DNA of 44,839 nucleotides from Maribrevibacterium harenarium (lineage in GTDB: Bacteria; Pseudomonadota; Gammaproteobacteria; Pseudomonadales; Marinomonadaceae), in NCBI RefSeq assembly GCF_006385675.1, contig NZ_VFRR01000027.1, forward strand, positions 1 to 44,839, read 5' to 3'. The notes beneath the pieces are model-generated. The model was given only the letters and a program-made list of their open reading frames with translations. It ran no database searches and had not been told where the DNA came from. Within the stretch, counting starts at the first letter, position 1; every line of letters starts with the position of its first letter. Positions 1 through 8,130 of the stretch are shown here, piece by piece. The translations under genes were made by a program, and so were the position numbers.

Positions 1-179
1 AAACCGCCAAAGCTAATGGCCTAGAACCATCGAGTTACATCCTATACGTACTCGACCACATTGCCGACGCGGATACTTTAGAAAAACTCGAAGCGCTATT
101 GCCTTGGAACAGGGCGAAAGCAGGCTAGATTAGCAGGGCAAGACAAACCATTTTAGAGGGCTAATATAAGATCGCTTAC
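1..179 (+). mobile_element. IS66-family element, right end only
   Basis: Right-hand end of an IS66 element that enters from outside the window. The DNA matches the tail of the intact IS66 at 30531-32936: the transposase C-terminus, then a short non-coding tail ending in GCTTAC at 174-179. On the opposite strand this reads GTAAGC, the same terminal bases as the other IS66 ends here. The base after the end (180) enters an IS3 transposase scrap, so this IS66 probably inserted into or recombined with an IS3 copy. The left end and target duplication lie outside the window. Confidence 0.85.
3..128 (+). CDS. IS66 transposase TnpC, C-terminal fragment
   Basis: The last 41 codons of an IS66 TnpC (DDE transposase) run from the window edge to TAG at 126-128. 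The protein matches the C-terminus of the intact copy ending at 32886, including the ending LLPWNRAKAG. A few substitutions show it is a different copy. Whether the full gene is intact cannot be judged because it starts outside the window. Confidence 0.85.
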   Translation, partial: TAKANGLEPSSYILYVLDHIADADTLEKLEALLPWNRAKAG

Positions 180-281
180 CAATACCTTGCCACGAAGTGG
201 TTATGGACGTACAACAATGAAAGGCCAAATAGCCAATTAAACGGGATAATCAGCCCCCCGAAGGCTACAACAGCTTGCTAA
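180..281 (+). pseudogene. IS3-family transposase (OrfB) C-terminal scrap
   Basis: Read in frame from 180, the translation contains WLWTYNNERPNSQLNG and stops at TAA 279-281. A W-x-Y-N-x-ERPN signature followed by a PP-containing end is typical of the C-terminus of IS3-family integrase-type transposases. Only about 33 codons remain because the IS66 end abuts it at 179/180. The right IS3 terminus was not identified with certainty. Confidence 0.6.
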
Positions 282-402
282 GTGCAGTAACGACACATCG
301 ACAAGAAATTGAGGCTATTATTTGCTGCTTTATGTTTTTCGGTAGGTTGTTGAACCCAGCTAGATTCATACCGTTCTTGATGTTAGTATCAATTTGTGGC
401 AT
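265..402 (-). CDS. Small hypothetical protein, probably truncated
   Basis: A 45-codon minus-strand ORF starts at ATG 400-402, preceded on its strand by AGGAGCAAGTAT, a good ribosome-binding site. It begins MPQIDTNIKNGMNLAG and ends at a stop lying inside the IS3 scrap. The good start signal suggests a real gene whose 3' part was replaced by the IS insertion. I do not recognise the family. It lies downstream of parB on the same strand and could once have belonged to that operon. Confidence 0.35.
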   Translation of the reverse strand: MPQIDTNIKNGMNLAGFNNLPKNIKQQIIASISCRCVVTALSKLL

Positions 403-433
403 ATACTTGCTCCTGTGCATTTGTATGTTGTAG

Positions 434-463
434 CAGATAGGGGAGGTCGGATTCCCCTATCTG
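434..463. terminator. 11-bp inverted repeat downstream of parB
   Basis: A perfect inverted repeat: CAGATAGGGGA (434-444), an 8-nt loop, then TCCCCTATCTG (453-463). It lies 21 bp beyond the parB stop codon. There is no T-run on the minus strand, so it is either a terminator of atypical form or a partition site. Placing parS just after parB is common in P1-type par loci. The sequence alone does not decide between these. Confidence 0.5.
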
Positions 464-484
464 TGCTCCAAGCGCTTACGCGCA

Positions 485-1687
485 TTAAGTTTGAGTCAGC
501 GCTTGTGCTATCTCCTTATCAATTATTCTTTGTAACTCTAATAGTTGCTCTTTGTGTCGTTCTATAACTGAACGGATCACAGCAATTTCATCTGAATCAT
601 AATCTTCCCTGCTGTAGGACAATGAAAAACCGACGTGGGTTTGCCCAGACAGAATGCCTTGCTCGTTGCTCTCTTGCTTAGGAGCATCATCAATTTTTTT
701 GGGAGACAGTCTCTCTGTTAATAGCTTTGTGATTGTCACTCGGTGCTTATTACCATTTGATAAGAGCTTATCTAACTCCAGAACCTTTTCATCTATAACT
801 AAGCTTTTGATATGCCTATCTAGATCATGTCGAATGTTGTAAGGAGTTCGATTATTTGGATCTGATAGATCAAGAGTACTCATCTTGTGACCAGTCACAA
901 ATTCAAACACTAACCCCATAATTTTTGCAGTGATGTCTTCAGAACGAGAAAAGTGCCTCAAAAAATATGGAGAAATGTATGGCAAAAATAACGAAAATAG
1001 CAGCAACTGCTTACAGTAAGGGCGACTAATAGAGTTTCCTGTCGCTAGGTCAAATGCCCGCATTAGATCCGACAAATTCGGGTCGACTTGAGCTTCATAA
1101 ACAGCCCGAAGACGCAATGCATTCTCAATAGTATTAAACTTACGTCCATATTCGGAGTCATCTACAAGCTGGCGCACGACCCACAAGTTCTCAGCCGTAA
1201 TACGGTAATAGACGAGTGGGTAAGTCTTATTTATTCCCTTCCTACGATATAGAGATATCGCTATGTTTCGACGAGTCCCGCCATTAGCAATAGAAATACA
1301 AGAATCACCATCCAACATATACCCAGCTGATAGGTTACGAATACCGGCTGTCTCAATCTGATCAGAGAGCGTAAGATCATTGTATTCGGTCTCAATCCAT
1401 AACCGAGGGTTTAGATTCGAGATGAGAGTTTTTTCCTCTAACTCGCTGAAAGGGATCTCAATGAATTCTGGAGTGAGCTTAACTACTGTACCGTCGTCAT
1501 TTGTAAATGTCGTAGGCGGAATGCTACCTCCATTTTTTTTGAGAGAATCATAAGCCAGCTCAGCTGCCTGCAAATAAGTAGAAGACTGATTTATTGGGCG
1601 AGCTTTGGGAGCATTGTCTTCTCCAAAATCACTATCCATAAATTTTTTTAAGTCTTCTGGAACAGTTCTGCGTTTTTTTAGTGCCAT
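485..1687 (-). CDS. parB: ParB-family partition protein
   Basis: A 400-aa protein encoded 27 bp downstream of parA on the same strand, the usual order of a partition operon. ParB proteins bind a centromere-like site (parS) and work with the ParA ATPase to segregate low-copy replicons. The N-terminus is basic (MALKKRR). Around residues 115-145 there is a ParB/Srx-like segment with the box NGGTRRNIAIS (GG-x-RR at about 136-140), resembling the GERR-type box of ParB proteins. The remainder is less obviously family-like, and I could not place the HTH with confidence. The start ATG (1685-1687) follows an A/G-rich GAAAGAAAAAA stretch. Function rests mainly on position next to parA plus the RR box. 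A search would be needed to assign the ParB subtype. Confidence 0.75.
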   Translation of the reverse strand: MALKKRRTVPEDLKKFMDSDFGEDNAPKARPINQSSTYLQAAELAYDSLKKNGGSIPPTTFTNDDGTVVKLTPEFIEIPFSELEEKTLISNLNPRLWIETEYNDLTLSDQIETAGIRNLSAGYMLDGDSCISIANGGTRRNIAISLYRRKGINKTYPLVYYRITAENLWVVRQLVDDSEYGRKFNTIENALRLRAVYEAQVDPNLSDLMRAFDLATGNSISRPYCKQLLLFSLFLPYISPYFLRHFSRSEDITAKIMGLVFEFVTGHKMSTLDLSDPNNRTPYNIRHDLDRHIKSLVIDEKVLELDKLLSNGNKHRVTITKLLTERLSPKKIDDAPKQESNEQGILSGQTHVGFSLSYSREDYDSDEIAVIRSVIERHKEQLLELQRIIDKEIAQALTQT

Positions 1688-1714
1688 TTTTTTCTTTCGT
1701 CCATTATCCAGTCG

Positions 1715-3397
1715 TTAATTAGCTGCATTGGATCGCAATACATACGGCGTGATATTAGGAATCTCATCAAGGTTATAACTCAGAGCATAAAAGCGCCCAT
1801 TCTTCATAACAATCTGATTACCTTTGTAGTCGCCTGACAAGTCTGATGCCTTTAGGAACCGGTTGGGGTTGTTTGAAAACACACCTTTACCTCGTGTTGA
1901 CACTTCAATGGTTGCTGGCTCTCCGTGACGGGTTATCCCAAAAGCAAAACCCAAATCAAGATATTCGTATGGCTGGCTATCAAATTCCAATGGGTCTCCA
2001 ATTTCACCAGTAATGGACAAAACGTCTTCTCGAGGAACCTCTTCTCCATCAATATTGAGCCAAAATGGAACAATGCATTTGGCGAAGATTTGCTCAAATT
2101 GCTCAATTAATGCCTCAATTACACGCTTCGTTTTGCTCGTAGGAACATCCACGTTAGTTTGCTGAAACACTGTTTCCATAGCTGAATGAGCATCAGCAAT
2201 AATGTTTGTCATTGGAACGTAGTTCTGTACATTCAGAGAAGGACTAGCCAAATCATTAGTAAGAGAAAAGATGCGTTCATAAATTGTTCGACTCGGGTGA
2301 CGAGGGTCATTTTCTACACACGTCGTAGAGATAATTGCCAGTTGATTTTTACGAGCTTCAATACAGGAAGCAGTATTTTGATTATGTGCAAGATAGTTAA
2401 AAATTCCCTGACATGTAGAGCCAATTCCTGTACTTGATGCTGGCAAAGTATTGATTAAGAAATCTGCAGCCTGGTACTGTGCAAAATCTTGATAAGCAGA
2501 TTGAGGACGAGTATCTGTTAAAATTAAATCAAACTCTCCACTGTCCTTGAGCTGATTGATGAACTCAAAAACAATATTTTCATCCTTGGTTATTAGGATG
2601 TCTATTAGCGACCCATGTGTTGAGCCAGTTATGATGGATACATTTGAGAACAAAGATGGACGTATATAATTTAGACAATTGAATTCGGAGTGACTAACCT
2701 TTGAATTGTATAAATCAGTTAAGGCTGTGTGTAACGAATACTTACTGGACATTGGGTATTGGGAAAATGGGTAGCCCATCAAGGTACTTGCTGTTGCTTG
2801 TGGATCCCCATCTATTAGCAATACTCTAAAACCTAGAAGAGCAGCAACAATCGCGATATGAGTCGCAGTAGTAGTTTTTTGACCACCACCTTTACTATTA
2901 AAAATGGAAGCAGCTACGGGTCGAGGTGTGAAGATCTTTTTCTCAGCGTCAGTCTGAATTCGATCACTCTGTCGACTTTTAAGGTGAGGGATTACTTCTT
3001 CTATAAAATTATTAAGAGGCCAACCAATGTATTTTTTTCCATCCTCTTCTAATACATCACTGGGACGATCGTCCCAAGTAACATAGGAGCCATCGCGTAA
3101 AAGTCTACATTTTTTTCCATCGATTTCATCTTTAAATCGATCTCGCATTGGAGCAACACCAGTGTAACCTAACAACCTAAGAGCCAATTGATGGCGAATA
3201 AAACCTGCATTAACGGACAGAAATTGCAGATATTTGTCTTCAAGCGCTGCAACTTCATCCATTCCTGACTCTTGAAAGGTGTCTACTCTCCCAATAAGAC
3301 TAGCAAACCGGTCGTAGATATCACTATCAAGTCTGTCGCTGATGATTGATCTTAGTAACTCTGCCTGTGTGTTTAAGTCTGATCGTTCGAATAACAT
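1715..3397 (-). CDS. parA: ParA-family partition ATPase, long form
   Basis: A 560-aa ATPase of the ParA/MinD group, the motor partner of the downstream parB. It has a deviant Walker A motif KGGGQKTTT at about residues 169-177, then DGDPQATAS (motif A') and ILTDTRPQ (Walker B-like). About 165 residues precede the ATPase domain, as in P1/P7-type ParA proteins that also bind DNA for autoregulation. About 110 residues follow the region where a ParA domain normally ends. They start near a WLNIDGEEVPRED stretch and are of no family I recognise. Typical plasmid ParAs are roughly 250-420 aa, so this one is long. An in-frame TTG at 3419-3421 would add 8 residues. I chose ATG 3395-3397 because a GGGG-containing site sits about 9 nt upstream. 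Confidence 0.85.
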   Translation of the reverse strand: MLFERSDLNTQAELLRSIISDRLDSDIYDRFASLIGRVDTFQESGMDEVAALEDKYLQFLSVNAGFIRHQLALRLLGYTGVAPMRDRFKDEIDGKKCRLLRDGSYVTWDDRPSDVLEEDGKKYIGWPLNNFIEEVIPHLKSRQSDRIQTDAEKKIFTPRPVAASIFNSKGGGQKTTTATHIAIVAALLGFRVLLIDGDPQATASTLMGYPFSQYPMSSKYSLHTALTDLYNSKVSHSEFNCLNYIRPSLFSNVSIITGSTHGSLIDILITKDENIVFEFINQLKDSGEFDLILTDTRPQSAYQDFAQYQAADFLINTLPASSTGIGSTCQGIFNYLAHNQNTASCIEARKNQLAIISTTCVENDPRHPSRTIYERIFSLTNDLASPSLNVQNYVPMTNIIADAHSAMETVFQQTNVDVPTSKTKRVIEALIEQFEQIFAKCIVPFWLNIDGEEVPREDVLSITGEIGDPLEFDSQPYEYLDLGFAFGITRHGEPATIEVSTRGKGVFSNNPNRFLKASDLSGDYKGNQIVMKNGRFYALSYNLDEIPNITPYVLRSNAAN

Positions 3398-3796
3398 AGT
3401 GTTGCGCCCCTGTGCATACAAAGTCGGATGTACGCAATTTACACGCTATATACAAATCAATCAATAAGTATTTAGATTCACTATATGAATTTCAATAAAA
3501 ATACGCATAGTGCTAACTATCTGAATAGAATGCTAGATCTACATAAAGCATTTATGACTCTGACCGATGTACCGATGTTTTCCTCCGCTATATGAAATAG
3601 CGGTTACTCTTGTGAATCGCTACTTGACAATTTGTAACTAACCTGAAGGCTTGATTATCAATCAGTGGTTAACAGCTTGTTTTAAAGTTAAACATTTTAG
3701 AAACTCTGAAACGGCTCAAGCACTCTTAAGAGGGGTTTACAACTGCTGCGTAATATATGATACTGTATGTATATACATGGTAAAGTATTGATCATT
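3398..3796. promoter_or_regulatory. Intergenic control region between parA and the IS607 element
   Basis: AT-rich, with no gene. It should hold the parA promoter (minus strand), any ParA operator, and the left end of the IS607 element. Visible structures are a perfect 7-bp inverted repeat CCGCTAT/ATAGCGG with a 5-nt loop at 3585-3603, and the palindrome ATGTATATACAT at 3767-3778 just before tnpA. TTCACTATATGAA near 3478 is a weak dyad on the parA side. I could not fix -35/-10 boxes or the exact IS boundary. Confidence 0.4.
3585..3603. repeat. 7-bp inverted repeat in the parA/IS607 gap
   Basis: CCGCTAT (3585-3591), loop ATGAA, ATAGCGG (3597-3603): a perfect short hairpin. It could be part of the left IS607 end or an operator for parA. 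Nothing in the sequence distinguishes these. Confidence 0.4.
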
Positions 3797-4354
3797 ATGA
3801 AGCTATCTGATTGGGCGAAAAAACAAGGAATAAGCTATCGCACGGCATGGAATCATTTCCGTAGCGGTAAACTTCCAGTGCCTGCAAGACAGCTTCCTAC
3901 CGGCACCATTATCGTTGATGACGTTATTAACGGCACCAAAGCGGTTATTTATGCTCGCGTATCAAGCTCCGATCAGAAAAAAGATTTGGAAGGACAAATC
4001 AATCGGTGCTTGAACTTTGCTAATTCACAAGGCATCCCTGTATCCAATACCGTCTTTGAAATTGGGTCAGGCATGAATGGCAAACGCAAGAAATTGTTGC
4101 AGTTACTGGCTGATCCAGAGATGACTCATATCATCGTTGAACACCGTGACCGGCTTATGCTCTTCGGCTCAGAGTTTGTCGAAGCGTCGCTTTCTGCTCG
4201 TGGCGTGAAGCTGGTCATCGCGGATCAGTCGGAACTTACTGATGATCTGGTTCAAGACATGATCTCGGTACTAACCTCATTCTGCGCCCGGTTATATGGT
4301 AGGCGGTCCGCGAAAAATCGTGCTCATAAAGCCATGGAGGCGACCAAAGCATGA
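3797..4354 (+). CDS. tnpA: IS607-type serine recombinase (TnpA)
   Basis: A 185-aa small serine recombinase that catalyses transposition of the element. The N-terminus (MKLSDWAKKQGISYRTAW) is a MerR-like helix-turn-helix characteristic of IS607 TnpA. The catalytic segment follows at about residues 52-70 with YARVSSSDQKKDLEGQ, where the nucleophilic serine lies in the VSSSDQ motif. Length fits the family (about 200 aa). The frame is open 10 codons further upstream (ATG at 3767), but family N-termini start at MKLSDWA-type residues, so I chose ATG 3797. The stop overlaps the tnpB start (ATGA, 4351-4354), implying translational coupling. No lesion is seen. Confidence 0.9.
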   Translation: MKLSDWAKKQGISYRTAWNHFRSGKLPVPARQLPTGTIIVDDVINGTKAVIYARVSSSDQKKDLEGQINRCLNFANSQGIPVSNTVFEIGSGMNGKRKKLLQLLADPEMTHIIVEHRDRLMLFGSEFVEASLSARGVKLVIADQSELTDDLVQDMISVLTSFCARLYGRRSAKNRAHKAMEATKA

Positions 4355-5967
4355 CACACCGCACTTACCAAACTCGACTCAAGTCTCTGACATCCGAAAC
4401 TGAAGCGGCCTTATCGAGTTATGCGGCCATTTTCTCTAAAGCAGAACGAACACTTTTTGCTCAGACGTTTGCCCAAGGTATCCGCCCTACCCAAGTTCAT
4501 AAGAGCGGCTTTCAAAGTCGATTTGGGCTCACTGCACGGCAATACAACGCCATTTTGTCTGGGCAGGGGAAAGTCGAATCCATCAAAGAGCTTCGCAAAG
4601 AACACATTCAAGCGGCGCGGGAACGCGTTAAAAACGCGGAAAAAGCGGTAAAATCCTTAGAGCGCCGCCTAAAAGCGGATCGCAAGACCAAGGCGGCCAC
4701 CGTCGACAAGACAGCCTTCAAGCTGCATCACAAGAAACGCCGCCTAGTGACTCAACAACACCGTTTAGAAAAGAAACTGGCAGAGCAAGCATCGGGGAAG
4801 GTATCTCTGTGTTTTGGCTCACGTAAATTATTCCATGCACAGTACAACCTAGAAGAAAATGGCTACAAAAACCATGGTGAATGGAAGCAAAACCATGGTG
4901 AATGGAAGCGCGATTGGCAGAGCTACCGAGATCGTCAATTCCTGGTATTAGGCTCCAAAGATGAAACGTCAGGCTGCCAAGGTTGCCAGTTAAAACGCAT
5001 TGAGGGACAGTGGTTTCTGTACTTACGATTACCCAACTCAGTCCTGGAGCAAACGGGCCTAAATAAGCACATTGTCCTGCCGATTGAGCTCCCTTTTGGT
5101 GAAGTAGCGATTGAACAAGCATTGCAACGTGGCAACGCCATCAGCTACCGTTTTCTGCGTGATAAAAAAGGTTGGCGTGTCTTTATCTCTACTGAGGTGA
5201 AAGCGTCTAAGATAAAGACCATCGAAGCTCAAGGCGCAATTGGCGTGGATATCAACGCTCATCATCTCGCCGTTGTTGAGATGGATCGCAACGGAAATCC
5301 AATCAACAAGCATCGCATCAACGTTCAGACCTGCGGAAAAAGCACGCATCAACGTATGGCGGTCATTGGGGATGCCGTCAAGCAACTCATCGCCATTGCG
5401 CTCACTGCCCGAAAGCCCATTGTTTTGGAGGAATTGGACTTTACGAGGAAGAAGCGAGACCTCAAAGCCAATGAGGATCGTCGCTACAACCGCATGATCA
5501 GCTCGTTCGCTTACCGCAAGATTATCGAAGTGATCAAGGCAAGGTGCTTGGATCATGGTATAGAAGTAAAAGACGTCAATCCGGCGTATACCAGCCAGAT
5601 TGGAAAACACAAATTCTCTGAGCGCTATGGCCTCACCCCTCACCAAGGGGCGGCACTGGTGATTGCACGGCGCTCACAGAACTATCGAGAACAACCCAAT
5701 CGTGAGGATCAAACCGCTTCTTGGCTACCTGTAAGGAAAGTTCAAGAACACGTATGGTCTTATTGGAGGAAGGTATCTCGACAACCAGTGGCGTATGCAA
5801 CGCTGCTCTCGAAGCGAAAGCAATCTAGGTCTGCTGCACAATCAGAAGGTACAGATTCTAAGATGGTGTCCAATACCTCGGGAGTAAGTGACTGGGTATT
5901 AATTCGGTCACTCACAGTCGGGAACACTGTTCGCCCGGCGATATGGAATATTTTTCCATACAATTAG
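4351..5967 (+). CDS. tnpB: TnpB-related RNA-guided nuclease-like protein
   Basis: A 538-aa protein of the large TnpB-related group carried by IS607/IS605 elements. Classical TnpB is an RNA-guided DNA nuclease of about 400 aa with a RuvC fold. Visible here are a Lys/Arg-rich helical N-terminal half, RuvC-I GVDINAHHLAVVEMD (Asp near residue 299) and RuvC-II VLEELDF (Glu near 361). A later segment DVNPAYTSQIGKHKFSERYG runs into TPHQGAALVIARR. The usual Zn ribbon and final NADxNAAxNI-type Asp motif of classical TnpB are not visible. This is typical of the TnpB-related subgroup and leaves activity open. A 21-bp tandem duplication (4870-4909) repeats NHGEWK twice around residues 175-186. The start overlaps the tnpA stop. 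Confidence 0.8.
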   Translation: MTHRTYQTRLKSLTSETEAALSSYAAIFSKAERTLFAQTFAQGIRPTQVHKSGFQSRFGLTARQYNAILSGQGKVESIKELRKEHIQAARERVKNAEKAVKSLERRLKADRKTKAATVDKTAFKLHHKKRRLVTQQHRLEKKLAEQASGKVSLCFGSRKLFHAQYNLEENGYKNHGEWKQNHGEWKRDWQSYRDRQFLVLGSKDETSGCQGCQLKRIEGQWFLYLRLPNSVLEQTGLNKHIVLPIELPFGEVAIEQALQRGNAISYRFLRDKKGWRVFISTEVKASKIKTIEAQGAIGVDINAHHLAVVEMDRNGNPINKHRINVQTCGKSTHQRMAVIGDAVKQLIAIALTARKPIVLEELDFTRKKRDLKANEDRRYNRMISSFAYRKIIEVIKARCLDHGIEVKDVNPAYTSQIGKHKFSERYGLTPHQGAALVIARRSQNYREQPNREDQTASWLPVRKVQEHVWSYWRKVSRQPVAYATLLSKRKQSRSAAQSEGTDSKMVSNTSGVSDWVLIRSLTVGNTVRPAIWNIFPYN

Positions 5968-5968
5968 G
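5800..5968 (+). ncRNA. Candidate omega/reRNA region at the tnpB 3' end
   Basis: In TnpB systems the guide RNA scaffold overlaps the 3' end of tnpB and ends at the right element boundary, with the guide copied from flanking DNA. The last ~170 nt of this tnpB code for a tail beyond the conserved nuclease core and end in a strong hairpin (5942-5960). That position fits such an RNA. This is inference from family layout; no covariance evidence is available. The 5' limit is a guess. Confidence 0.3.
5942..5960 (+). terminator. Hairpin at the right end of the IS607 element
   Basis: TATGGAA (5942-5948), loop TATTT, TTCCATA (5954-5960): a perfect 7-bp stem directly before the tnpB stop. It may be the 3' hairpin of the element's guide RNA or a terminator. 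It marks the likely right boundary of the element. Confidence 0.5.
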
Positions 5969-6011
5969 AACGGTCAGTAACCTCTCGTCAGATCTGATTC
6001 ATGTGAATGAA

Positions 6012-7610
6012 TCAAGAATCTTCAACATATAGATCTATGGGGACTTGTTCATTGCTAAGCTCTTTTTTCTGACTGGATCGACTGCGAATTCTCTTGTTGT
6101 TCGCGCTGTTATCACCAGTTAAGAAATCTCGTCTATCTCTACTAAATACGACAGAAATGATTTTTTCATCGCGTGTTAGCCATTCCATCTTGTAGCCAAG
6201 TGCAGTAAACGAATTTGTTCCATTATATTGCCACTTCCATGTGTGGTGCCATGATTTGCTAGCAAGCTTTTTTATGGCGGCATCAAATATGCGCTGAAAC
6301 AAACCAAACGGACTGAGTGGCGCAATACCATCATGTAATTGTTCAATTGAATAAGTTTGTAGAGGATCGACCTTCTTGATTGGAGATACTGTTCGGCCTA
6401 TTTTGAGGTTTAGAAATTGGTATAACAGATAGATTACTCCACTAGAGTGACTGAACAGCTCTGAATGTGAGTAGAGAATTTGAGTATCTCGGCTGTTGTG
6501 TGGCTCCAACAAAGCTTTGTATGTGTCGTTATCTAGTGAAATGCGATACCATCGAGGAGTCGCTAGTTTCGCTTCATCTAACTCAAATTGCGCTTCCAAT
6601 TCCGTTAAAAAACGCTTGTTGTAGTAATGACTAGTACCACCAAGGCCGAGAAAACGCCTAGCTTCATCCCCTGAATTGTTGAGTGGTATATGGTACTCGT
6701 TGTTAGTTCTGTTTAACCGTATGAGTGATCGAGTGATTTGATTGCGTACAGATCCACTATTCGCCTTACCATCAATGTCAGCAATATCGACTACATCAAT
6801 AATGAACTCGTTTGCAGGTTGTTCAATTCCTAGTGATCGTTGCTCCTTGATTGTCTCATTTACTATATTGAGAATGATATTAAGAATCGGTAGATCGTCC
6901 TCAACGGTTGCTAATCCTGTTTCTGCATCTACTGTACTTTTTATTAGCACTTTACATTTTTTTATGAATATTTCGACGCTGCTTGATGTCACCTTAGCCT
7001 GCCGAGTGTTTAGAGGCCATGCTAGCGGTGAGTATTGAAATGGCTTTGCAATTACTGCTGCGCGGTCAGTCTTGAGTTTATTGATGGTATGTCGAGATGT
7101 AATTCGTGATCTGTCCAACAATCTTATATCGTTCTCTGAATCGCTTAGGTCCGAGACTGCATCCTCTTCGTCGGCATTGGCTTCATGTTTCGATAGAATA
7201 TTGGCTTCTATTTCAAGCGGTGTAGCCAGCATAGTGATATGCTTTCGTTGATCAAGGCTATGCCCGTTTGCAGGAATAATTACATTTGTAGCAATACCGA
7301 GCGAAACTAATGCTTTGTGACGCGAAATCATTGTTCCTCTGCTTGCTGCTATCCCCTTTTGCTTCAGATGACTTTCTATCGCCGATGTCTCTACGAGTAT
7401 ATAAGATTCTGGAGATGTGTAGACATCCTCACCATCTTGATAAGCAACTTCACAACATGCAGACAAAAACTTATGAACTGGAGTAGTAATAACACAGTTA
7501 TCAAGTAGTTGATTGAACAGTCGTAGGTACAACGATGGTCTAGCACGAAATAAAAGTGCTTTTTGGGGTGATCTTAGGTGCTGAAAGTCTATCTGTGGTG
7601 CTGTTGTCAT
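6012..7610 (-). CDS. RctB-like replication initiator
   Basis: A 532-aa protein transcribed away from the adjacent iteron array. From memory of Vibrio RctB, several segments line up: EFIIDVVDIAD...SGSVRNQITRSL (about 268-296) with RctB's LYITDILSLRG...SGPARDSIRDSI, and RWYRISLDNDTYKALL (about 353-368) and LFSHSSGVIYLLYQFL (about 385-400) with equivalent RctB stretches. An N-terminal winged-helix-like region (GIAASRGTMISRHKALVSLG, about 86-105) fits the DNA-binding domains. RctB is about 658 aa, so this shorter form resembles plasmid relatives lacking the C-terminal domain. It probably binds the GGTGTCATTACG iterons and opens the AT-rich DNA at 7621-7854. ATG 7608-7610 has no clear Shine-Dalgarno, but no better in-frame start exists. 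Likely autoregulated through the near iterons. Confidence 0.75.
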   Translation of the reverse strand: MTTAPQIDFQHLRSPQKALLFRARPSLYLRLFNQLLDNCVITTPVHKFLSACCEVAYQDGEDVYTSPESYILVETSAIESHLKQKGIAASRGTMISRHKALVSLGIATNVIIPANGHSLDQRKHITMLATPLEIEANILSKHEANADEEDAVSDLSDSENDIRLLDRSRITSRHTINKLKTDRAAVIAKPFQYSPLAWPLNTRQAKVTSSSVEIFIKKCKVLIKSTVDAETGLATVEDDLPILNIILNIVNETIKEQRSLGIEQPANEFIIDVVDIADIDGKANSGSVRNQITRSLIRLNRTNNEYHIPLNNSGDEARRFLGLGGTSHYYNKRFLTELEAQFELDEAKLATPRWYRISLDNDTYKALLEPHNSRDTQILYSHSELFSHSSGVIYLLYQFLNLKIGRTVSPIKKVDPLQTYSIEQLHDGIAPLSPFGLFQRIFDAAIKKLASKSWHHTWKWQYNGTNSFTALGYKMEWLTRDEKIISVVFSRDRRDFLTGDNSANNKRIRSRSSQKKELSNEQVPIDLYVEDS

Positions 7611-7620
7611 CGTGTCAACC

Positions 7621-7854
7621 GAGAGTCAAATATCATTTGATGACGCAATATTTGTTGATTGATGAGAAATTGTCAAAACTCTTTGTTATGTTTGTTTGTG
7701 GGTATTGTTTGAATATTAAAGGATTAATATATGATGGATTATGTAAGGATAAGGAATTTTAGTCTTGTTAGAAAAGAAGCGAAAATTAAAATTAAACTAT
7801 TGATATTAAATGACTTTTTATAATTCATTACTATGTCGAATAGTGTATAGTTAG
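7621..7854. other. AT-rich probable DNA-unwinding region of the origin
   Basis: A gene-free AT-rich stretch between the initiator start and the first iteron, with long runs such as those around 7720-7850. This is the expected place for strand opening in an iteron origin. It must also hold the initiator promoter on the minus strand. No clear DnaA box was found by eye. Confidence 0.5.
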
Positions 7855-8064
7855 GGTGTCATTACTAACCTATGGCCATGTCATTACGGGGAGAGGTAAG
7901 GTGTCATTACAGAGATGACTAGGTGTCATTACGAAACAAAAATTGTTTTACCATGCATATCAATAGGTTACGTACAGGAAAATAACAGCATATTCATTAG
8001 AAAAAGAGAGATATAAACATGCTTGTAATGACACCCTAAATACTAACAGCTGGGTGTCATTACG
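7855..8064 (+). repeat. Core origin: closely spaced iterons
   Basis: Iterons related to GGTGTCATTACG start at 7855 (last base T), 7877 (first bases CATG), 7900 (last base A) and 7922 (exact). The spacings are 22, 23 and 22 bp, about two helical turns, as in classical iteron origins. A complete inverted copy TGTAATGACACC is at 8024-8035, followed by an exact direct copy at 8053-8064. Position next to the AT-rich DNA and the initiator gene makes this the likely replication start. The inverted copy may serve repression or handcuffing. Confidence 0.75.
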
Positions 8065-8130
8065 AAAAGCCTTTCACACAATTGATAAGCGGAACACAGT
8101 AGGTTTATGGCTAATCAACGCCATTCAATA

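Larger units (their letters stand above)
3797..5960 (+). mobile_element. IS607-family element (tnpA + tnpB-related)
   Basis: A serine-recombinase tnpA and a TnpB-type gene overlap by ATGA, the standard arrangement of IS607 elements. IS607 elements have no inverted repeats or target duplications, so the ends cannot be read directly. The limits given are the tnpA start and the last hairpin after tnpB. The element separates parA from the initiator gene, so it has split an older par-rep block. Confidence 0.8.

Noticed and set aside
4411..5963. Minus-strand and alternative-frame ORFs across tnpB
   Set aside because: They lie wholly within the well-supported tnpB frame and show no family features.
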